NCBI GenBank assembly: GCA_938039305.1
Contig: CALHUZ010000567.1
Coordinates: 1-9,990, forward strand
Source of the DNA: an uncultured Saprospiraceae bacterium
GTDB taxonomy: Bacteria > Bacteroidota > Bacteroidia > Chitinophagales > Saprospiraceae
Direction: 5' to 3'
Length of the DNA stretch: 9,990 nt
This document shows positions 7,401 to 9,990 of the stretch, piece by piece; the first letter of the stretch is position 1; every line of letters begins with the position of its first letter. Made by a program: the position numbers and the translations under genes. The notes below the pieces were generated by a model. That model was not told the DNA's origin. It saw nothing but the letters and a program-made list of their open reading frames with translations, and made no database searches.

Positions 7401-7563
7401 TTTCATCATGAAGCCAGTAAAATCCTGAACTATCTTTTTCTATTCTTGAGGTGTTTTCTGATCTTGGATAGTCGATGTCAAAACCATCAACTTGACTCCA
7501 TGACATGGTTATAGAGACCAGTAGTAAGATGGATAAGGAAAAGATGGTCTTAGCAGCTGCCAT
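4429..7563 (-). CDS. Periplasmic two-propeller sensor histidine kinase (Reg_prop, Y_Y_Y, HisKA_3, HATPase_c)
   Basis: This 1044-residue protein starts with a signal peptide (1-23, ending SWSQ). Residues about 40-690 contain roughly a dozen propeller strands with the Reg_prop pattern D-x-x-G-x-[IL]-W, for example near 41-51, 129-137, 281-289, 329-337, 525-536 and 620-634. This is consistent with two seven-bladed propellers. A Y_Y_Y domain follows (about 735-810, with YSYKIEGYDSDWS and NLPPGDY), then one membrane helix (about 813-833) and the cytoplasmic kinase. The HisKA_3 dimerisation domain holds phospho-accepting His861 in DLHDDVG (859-865). The ATPase has N-box KESITNIIKHS (966-976), D-x-G at 998-1000 and G-box GSGLQNM (1010-1016). 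The sensor half resembles the hybrid glycan sensors (HTCS) of Bacteroides. Here, however, the receiver and DNA-binding parts are in a separate NarL-type protein encoded just downstream. The ligand is unknown; no polysaccharide-utilisation genes are in view. Confidence 0.94.
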   Translation of the reverse strand: MAAAKTIFSLSILLLVSITMSWSQVDGFDIDYPRSENTSRIEKDSSGFYWLHDEKDFYFYNGHQIKKMGLGDLLGKKKYDYSFTGDIIIINEELIFSQDQVISSLNPSSSQIRDIWKLPSGQDFDHIYQDDLGHIWVFARETSSGKRPIYISIDGTTFEYAFDLSEHIGSRGIFWDFEIDDKEGVLYIQWRLGGLVILDRFGKTVALNISDQSDYQSKSPCSMYRLDNRNRLWRIWDMQFQILDDESGEFVHHPLTGKYELTDVCNMHLNKSLLNLRSLYVDSKDRVWMSFAASYMIMYDPLSGKASSFRKELVEHLEGGDFDIKSISEDLDGNIWGNKVGGLFKIRDKLDYFDSYASNMKNANHELYNGKEQKTIKKINDFFGDYAIRNTTVHSVSVDKDQNIYFQDGTYTFKVDRKTEKAEILPIFSPRIKTYFYKDDHLSILSSWDNYYLIDENYNSKKLKYPINKIEVVFRQNNGDVWLSGLLDQHRFMFGKLNKETLEFENNLVPVDKSINFERTQVTSIDEDSKGLLWLGTDMGVLSIHTDNTKIDKLGSTFQYLDSSKKIGDHISQLFLLNDDLLWLRTKYEIVLVNISTREIIHYLQLSEDRLGADITFLPEGDSAIWIGSERGLEYHNFPAKIEFVVDSESGLDSKGAINVIKKVSDQKICLGTNNGLFVFSPQTIISEYVFKDARESNIPIYLTGYSYVDGATDQSVSHDIYQTSTPEIMINYNDRGLKLEFALANFDHPDRQMYSYKIEGYDSDWSDAKFDNTATYSNLPPGDYNFTAKGTMGNGIWSKNLLPVSIVVKQAWFRSWWFITLCLFSLGYIVFKVTTYFQDQKLTQALELQKLRSNISKDLHDDVGTILTGIAMQSELLENFADSSTKNLAQQIAVNCRKAMGNMRDTVWAIDSRRDKVRDLRDRMMDFLDDTLAPKDIDYEINKAELVEERNIKPNLRQTIYLIFKESITNIIKHSDTQEVSIFLSIERDSLCLDIKDKGGKQAKPESSGSGLQNMRSRAEALGGTYSFEYNGSGYQTLVNIPI

Positions 7564-7809
7564 AAAGTCTCAATGATAGTCTAATATCTCATTATTTCTT
7601 CTAAAACGCGAACTGGATTATTCTGACCTTATGATGTGTAAAGCCTCGCTAAAACTCCAAAAAAGACCAAAAAAGGCCGAATTGTTGATGATATGGCCGT
7701 TTTGTTATGGTCAATGGCCGTTTTGTTATAGTAGTTAATGATGAATAATCTCTCCTTTATACCATCGGTATTAACGCGTTCTATTTTTTAACATCAACAA
7801 CTAAATCCT
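7564..7809. promoter_or_regulatory. Divergent promoter region of the sensor kinase and the orphan LuxR-type gene
   Basis: This 246-bp non-coding region must hold the promoters of both outward-facing genes. It contains two A6 tracts set 10 bp apart (7659-7664, 7669-7674), then a direct-repeat array (7675-7729). From the last repeat to the LuxR-type start are 80 bp. From the first repeat to the kinase start are 111 bp. I could not identify an exact TTTG / TAnnTTTG promoter pair on either strand. Confidence 0.55.
7675..7729 (+). promoter_or_regulatory. Three helically phased direct repeats GGCCGnnTTGTT, operator-like
   Basis: GGCCGAATTGTT (7675-7686), GGCCGTTTTGTT (7695-7706) and GGCCGTTTTGTT (7716-7727) start 20 and 21 bp apart. 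The last two lie in an exact 16-bp direct repeat, ATGGCCGTTTTGTTAT, at 7693-7708 and 7714-7729. Spacing of about two helical turns puts all copies on the same DNA face, as expected for cooperative binding of a regulator. The flanking genes encode a LuxR-type HTH protein and a sensor kinase with its NarL-type regulator, so autoregulation or cross-regulation is plausible. The identity of the binding protein is inference. Confidence 0.6.
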
Positions 7810-8094
7810 ATGAACTCGAATAGAGCTCTCTTCCTTTCTCATCAACCATTGATCAGAGACACAGCACCTCTTCTAAAACCAATAAGAAAAGTTAAATCGC
7901 TTGTCTCCGAAAGGGAACTTCAAGTGATCAAGCTTATTGCCCACGAATTCTCAACTAAGCAAATAGCCTCCGCCCTATATATCAGTTATGATACTGTCTG
8001 TAGTCATAGAAAGAATATTTTGCGCAAGCTCAATGTTAAGAATACTGCGGGCATGGTCAGAGTAGCCTATGAGCAACGGATGCTTACGTTTTAA
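7810..8094 (+). CDS. Stand-alone LuxR-type HTH transcriptional regulator, no receiver domain
   Basis: This 94-residue protein is almost all DNA-binding domain. Residues 1-29 are a basic tail without recognisable fold, and 30-92 form a LuxR/GerE four-helix domain: SERELQVIKLIAHEFSTKQI (33-52), then recognition helix SYDTVCSHRKNIL (59-71), then KLNVKNTAGMVRVAYE (73-88). The ending NVKNTAGMVR is typical of Bacteroidota response regulators, but no receiver domain precedes it. An in-frame TAA at 7789-7791 and the lack of any other start before 7810 fix the N-terminus, so this is not a mis-called start on a full-length regulator. It may respond to abundance, a partner protein or dimerisation rather than phosphorylation. 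It lies 80 bp downstream of the phased repeat array and is divergent from the sensor kinase, so it may act on that region. A decayed two-domain regulator is the alternative. Confidence 0.88.
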   Translation: MNSNRALFLSHQPLIRDTAPLLKPIRKVKSLVSERELQVIKLIAHEFSTKQIASALYISYDTVCSHRKNILRKLNVKNTAGMVRVAYEQRMLTF

Positions 8095-8126
8095 TCATCA
8101 ATAGATATATACTTCGTTGTAAAGGT

Positions 8127-8156
8127 TTTTGAGAGGGTCTTTCAAATTTGTTTTTG
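8127..8156 (+). terminator. Possible terminator after the orphan LuxR-type gene
   Basis: About 33 bp past the stop, TTTGA (8128-8132) can pair with TCAAA (8142-8146), and GA/TC pairs can extend the stem inward past a small bulge. A T-rich stretch, TTTGTTTTTG (8147-8156), follows, as in an intrinsic terminator. The stem is short and AT-rich, so support is weak. Confidence 0.35.
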
Positions 8157-8353
8157 TGCCTGACTTCATTCTATTTAAGAATTAGGCTGCGCTCATTCAG
8201 CATATCGTTCTACAGAATTGATAGTTATGTCTGAACAACGCCCTCATTTGACTTCTTTTGATTTTTATTGTTAGTGAAGTTTTGATTTGCCTTGAGCTTC
8301 TTTATCTTACTCGTCACGAGACATTCTAAAGTCACATACGTCAACTTAATTCT
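8157..8353. other. Upstream region of the FAD oxidase gene, no recognised element
   Basis: Nothing beyond chance-level repeats is visible: GCTG and CAGC arms at 8188-8203 and several TTTGA/TTTTGAT words at 8248-8290. The only small ORF (ATG 8227, 15 codons) has no support. The promoter of the oxidase gene is presumably here, but no consensus could be placed. Confidence 0.4.
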
Positions 8354-9946
8354 ATGGATCAACTGATCGTTAATGAGGTCACCTATTGGCTACCTAAATC
8401 TGATAGCGAAGTCATCACTCTCGTAAATGAAGCGCACAAAAACAAGGAAGTCATTTGCTTGAGGGGTTCCGCTCATTCTTTTCCGATCATAGGTGATCTG
8501 GAGCAGCAAGGAAAAGATGGGAGGAAGTATAAGTTTGTGATGCTTTCTAAAATGAATGCGGTCAACATCAACAAAAAGAAAAGTACTGTCACTGTGCAAG
8601 CTGGATGTAAGTTAGGCCTTGATCCTTTTGACCCAACAGGAACTTCAACAACAGAAAACTCTTTATGCTATCAACTTGATCAAGCGGGATTAGGTCTTCC
8701 TGATTTAGGAGGTATCATTCATCAAAGTGTCGGAGGATTTTTAGCTACTGGATCATCAGGAGGTACAACAGAGTTTTCATTTGCAGACCTATTATTGAGT
8801 ATTGACATTGTTCACTTTGGAAAGAACGGTGCAGAGAAGTTTACATACAATAGACCTAAAAAGAATGATGGCTTAGATCCCTTTTTTGGCGTTGGAATCA
8901 GCCTTGGATTAATGGGAGTTATCACTTCTGTTACTTTAAAGTGTAGTCCACAATTTTATATCACAGGACAGGAAGCGATCAGTTATGTTCAGGATAGTGA
9001 GGTAGATTTATTTGGTAATGGAGGTGTTGGATCTGTCGGTGCTGAAGAGTATTTTAAAAAGACTCAGTACACCAGATTGATGTGGTGGCCTCAAGAGAAT
9101 GTAGAAAAACTGGTTGTGTGGAAAGCCAAGCAAACGACTAAAAAGAAAGCTGAGGCTTATGCTGCAAAAGCTTATAAAAAAGCGGGTGTCAAGAAGCACA
9201 GTCCGCTCAAGCCATATCACGAAGTACCTTGGTTACTGGATAGTCCGACACCTATGACGGCCGCTGCAGATCTGCTATTCACTGCGATGGGCAGATGGCC
9301 TGATTGGTTGCTTGATACTTTAGGGGATACACTGGAATACAGAGCAACCAAAAAGTATATCGAGACATTATTCTATCCAACCATCTTGCCAAGACTACTT
9401 GACCTTGTGGTGCAGATAGATGATCCTGCTAAAGGCCCACAGAAATTTGCCGACACATGGTGGCAGGGACTTCCGATGGACAATCAAGTGAGCGACAAGT
9501 TATTTCCGGTTCACTTTACAGAACTTTGGATACCGATAGAGAAGTGTAAAGAGGTGTTTAACGCTTTACGCAAATTTTATAAAAAGAGTAATCAGGATAC
9601 GAGGACTTTCAGTTGTGAAGTATATGCCGGGGCAGCGAGTGACTTCTGGATGAGCCCTTCTTATAAGACAGATGTGATTAGAATAGATGTCTTTTGGTTC
9701 GCTAATAACATAGGCGATCCCCGTGACTATTATAAGTTGTTTTGGAAACTGTTAGCGCCATTTAAATATCGGCCTCACTGGGGTAAGTATTTGCCAGAAG
9801 GCGATTCAAAGCAAGGAGTTTCTTATCTCAAAAAGCGATATCCTAATTGGAAAAAGTGGATGGCGCTCAGAGATAAAATGGATCCTGATCAGGTATTCGT
9901 AAATGATTATTGGAGAGGTCACCTGGGCATTCCAACTAAATCTTAA
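8354..9946 (+). CDS. FAD-dependent oxidase of the gulonolactone/arabinonolactone oxidase type
   Basis: This 530-residue protein has an N-terminal PCMH-type FAD-binding domain (about 7-200). It includes LRGSAHSF (36-43), whose His41 is at the position that is covalently flavinylated in many VAO-family lactone oxidases; VQAGCKLG (81-88); LPDLGGIIHQSVGGFLATG (115-133); and the GLMGVITSVTL strand (185-195). WWPQENVEKLVVW (244-256) and the C-terminal HWGK (475-478) with DP-x-x-x-F (515-520) are hallmarks of the ALO C-terminal domain. Such enzymes oxidise sugar lactones or alditols using O2 or another acceptor. The exact substrate cannot be assigned. A stretch around 200-345, including a Lys/Ala-rich helix (262-280), is less conserved and makes the protein longer than typical bacterial members. 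No signal peptide is seen, so it is likely cytoplasmic. An in-frame TAA at 8327-8329 with no alternative start before 8354 supports the chosen ATG. A probable next gene starts 18 bp downstream. Confidence 0.88.
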   Translation: MDQLIVNEVTYWLPKSDSEVITLVNEAHKNKEVICLRGSAHSFPIIGDLEQQGKDGRKYKFVMLSKMNAVNINKKKSTVTVQAGCKLGLDPFDPTGTSTTENSLCYQLDQAGLGLPDLGGIIHQSVGGFLATGSSGGTTEFSFADLLLSIDIVHFGKNGAEKFTYNRPKKNDGLDPFFGVGISLGLMGVITSVTLKCSPQFYITGQEAISYVQDSEVDLFGNGGVGSVGAEEYFKKTQYTRLMWWPQENVEKLVVWKAKQTTKKKAEAYAAKAYKKAGVKKHSPLKPYHEVPWLLDSPTPMTAAADLLFTAMGRWPDWLLDTLGDTLEYRATKKYIETLFYPTILPRLLDLVVQIDDPAKGPQKFADTWWQGLPMDNQVSDKLFPVHFTELWIPIEKCKEVFNALRKFYKKSNQDTRTFSCEVYAGAASDFWMSPSYKTDVIRIDVFWFANNIGDPRDYYKLFWKLLAPFKYRPHWGKYLPEGDSKQGVSYLKKRYPNWKKWMALRDKMDPDQVFVNDYWRGHLGIPTKS

Positions 9947-9964
9947 TATCCAAATATTACAGCT

Positions 9965-9990
9965 ATGATCAAAAAAAGTAATGATGGATA
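9965..9990 (+). CDS. Probable start of the next gene, first 8 codons only
   Basis: An ATG 18 bp after the oxidase stop opens a frame reading MIKKSNDG before the window ends. The close spacing and same strand suggest a gene co-transcribed with the oxidase. Eight codons give no family information, and the true start could lie further downstream. Confidence 0.4.

Noticed and set aside
7675..7729. A CRISPR-like array
   Set aside because: Only two exact 16-bp copies and one partial copy with 5-bp spacers; no CRISPR-sized repeats or spacers and no cas genes.
7564..7809. A lost or frameshifted receiver domain directly upstream of the orphan LuxR-type gene
   Set aside because: The region is non-coding in all plus-strand frames, has a stop at 7789-7791, and holds direct repeats rather than receiver-like sequence.
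8227..8274. A 15-codon plus-strand ORF upstream of the oxidase gene
   Set aside because: Too short, no ribosome binding site, no family resemblance, and separated from the oxidase by 79 bp.
8390..9220. Minus-strand open frames within the oxidase gene (8390-8599, 9008-9220)
   Set aside because: They are antisense to a gene with a complete set of FAD-oxidase motifs.

Overview
The window looks like chromosomal DNA from a member of the Bacteroidota. The DNA is AT-rich, the starts lack clear Shine-Dalgarno sequences, a secreted protein has a signal peptide ending in Ala-Gln, and there is a very large periplasmic beta-propeller sensor kinase of the kind common in that phylum. I cannot resolve the genus. 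No rRNA, tRNA, CRISPR array, insertion sequence or phage gene is visible.

Left part (1-2763, all minus strand). A pnuC-type nicotinamide riboside transporter gene (2110-2763) overlaps by 4 bp a NadR-like kinase gene (1595-2113). Together they make a compact uptake-and-phosphorylation unit feeding NAD synthesis. After a 302-bp gap with a 9-bp-period repeat array comes the first 430 codons of an exported BNR/Asp-box (VPS10-like) propeller protein (1-1292), which runs off the window edge.

Middle part (2764-7563). A short-chain dehydrogenase (2800-3639, plus) diverges from pnuC across only 36 bp. It converges on a two-component pair read on the minus strand: a 1044-residue histidine kinase with a signal peptide, many propeller repeats, a Y_Y_Y domain, one membrane helix and a HisKA_3/HATPase core, then after 118 bp a NarL-type response regulator. 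The kinase probably phosphorylates the regulator.

Right part (7564-9990, plus). The 246-bp divergent region upstream of the kinase gene holds three in-line copies of GGCCGnnTTGTT spaced 20 and 21 bp, two of them within an exact 16-bp direct repeat, next to two phased A6 tracts. This looks like a regulator-binding array. It precedes a 94-residue stand-alone LuxR-type DNA-binding protein with no receiver domain. Then come a 530-residue FAD-dependent oxidase of the gulonolactone/arabinonolactone oxidase type and the first codons of a probable following gene.

The most distinctive signals are the helically phased operator-like array between the sensor kinase and the orphan HTH gene, the 9-bp periodic array upstream of the BNR protein gene, and three short inverted repeats in the kinase-regulator spacer. 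The genes themselves belong to recognisable families; I do not see a clearly new multi-gene system.
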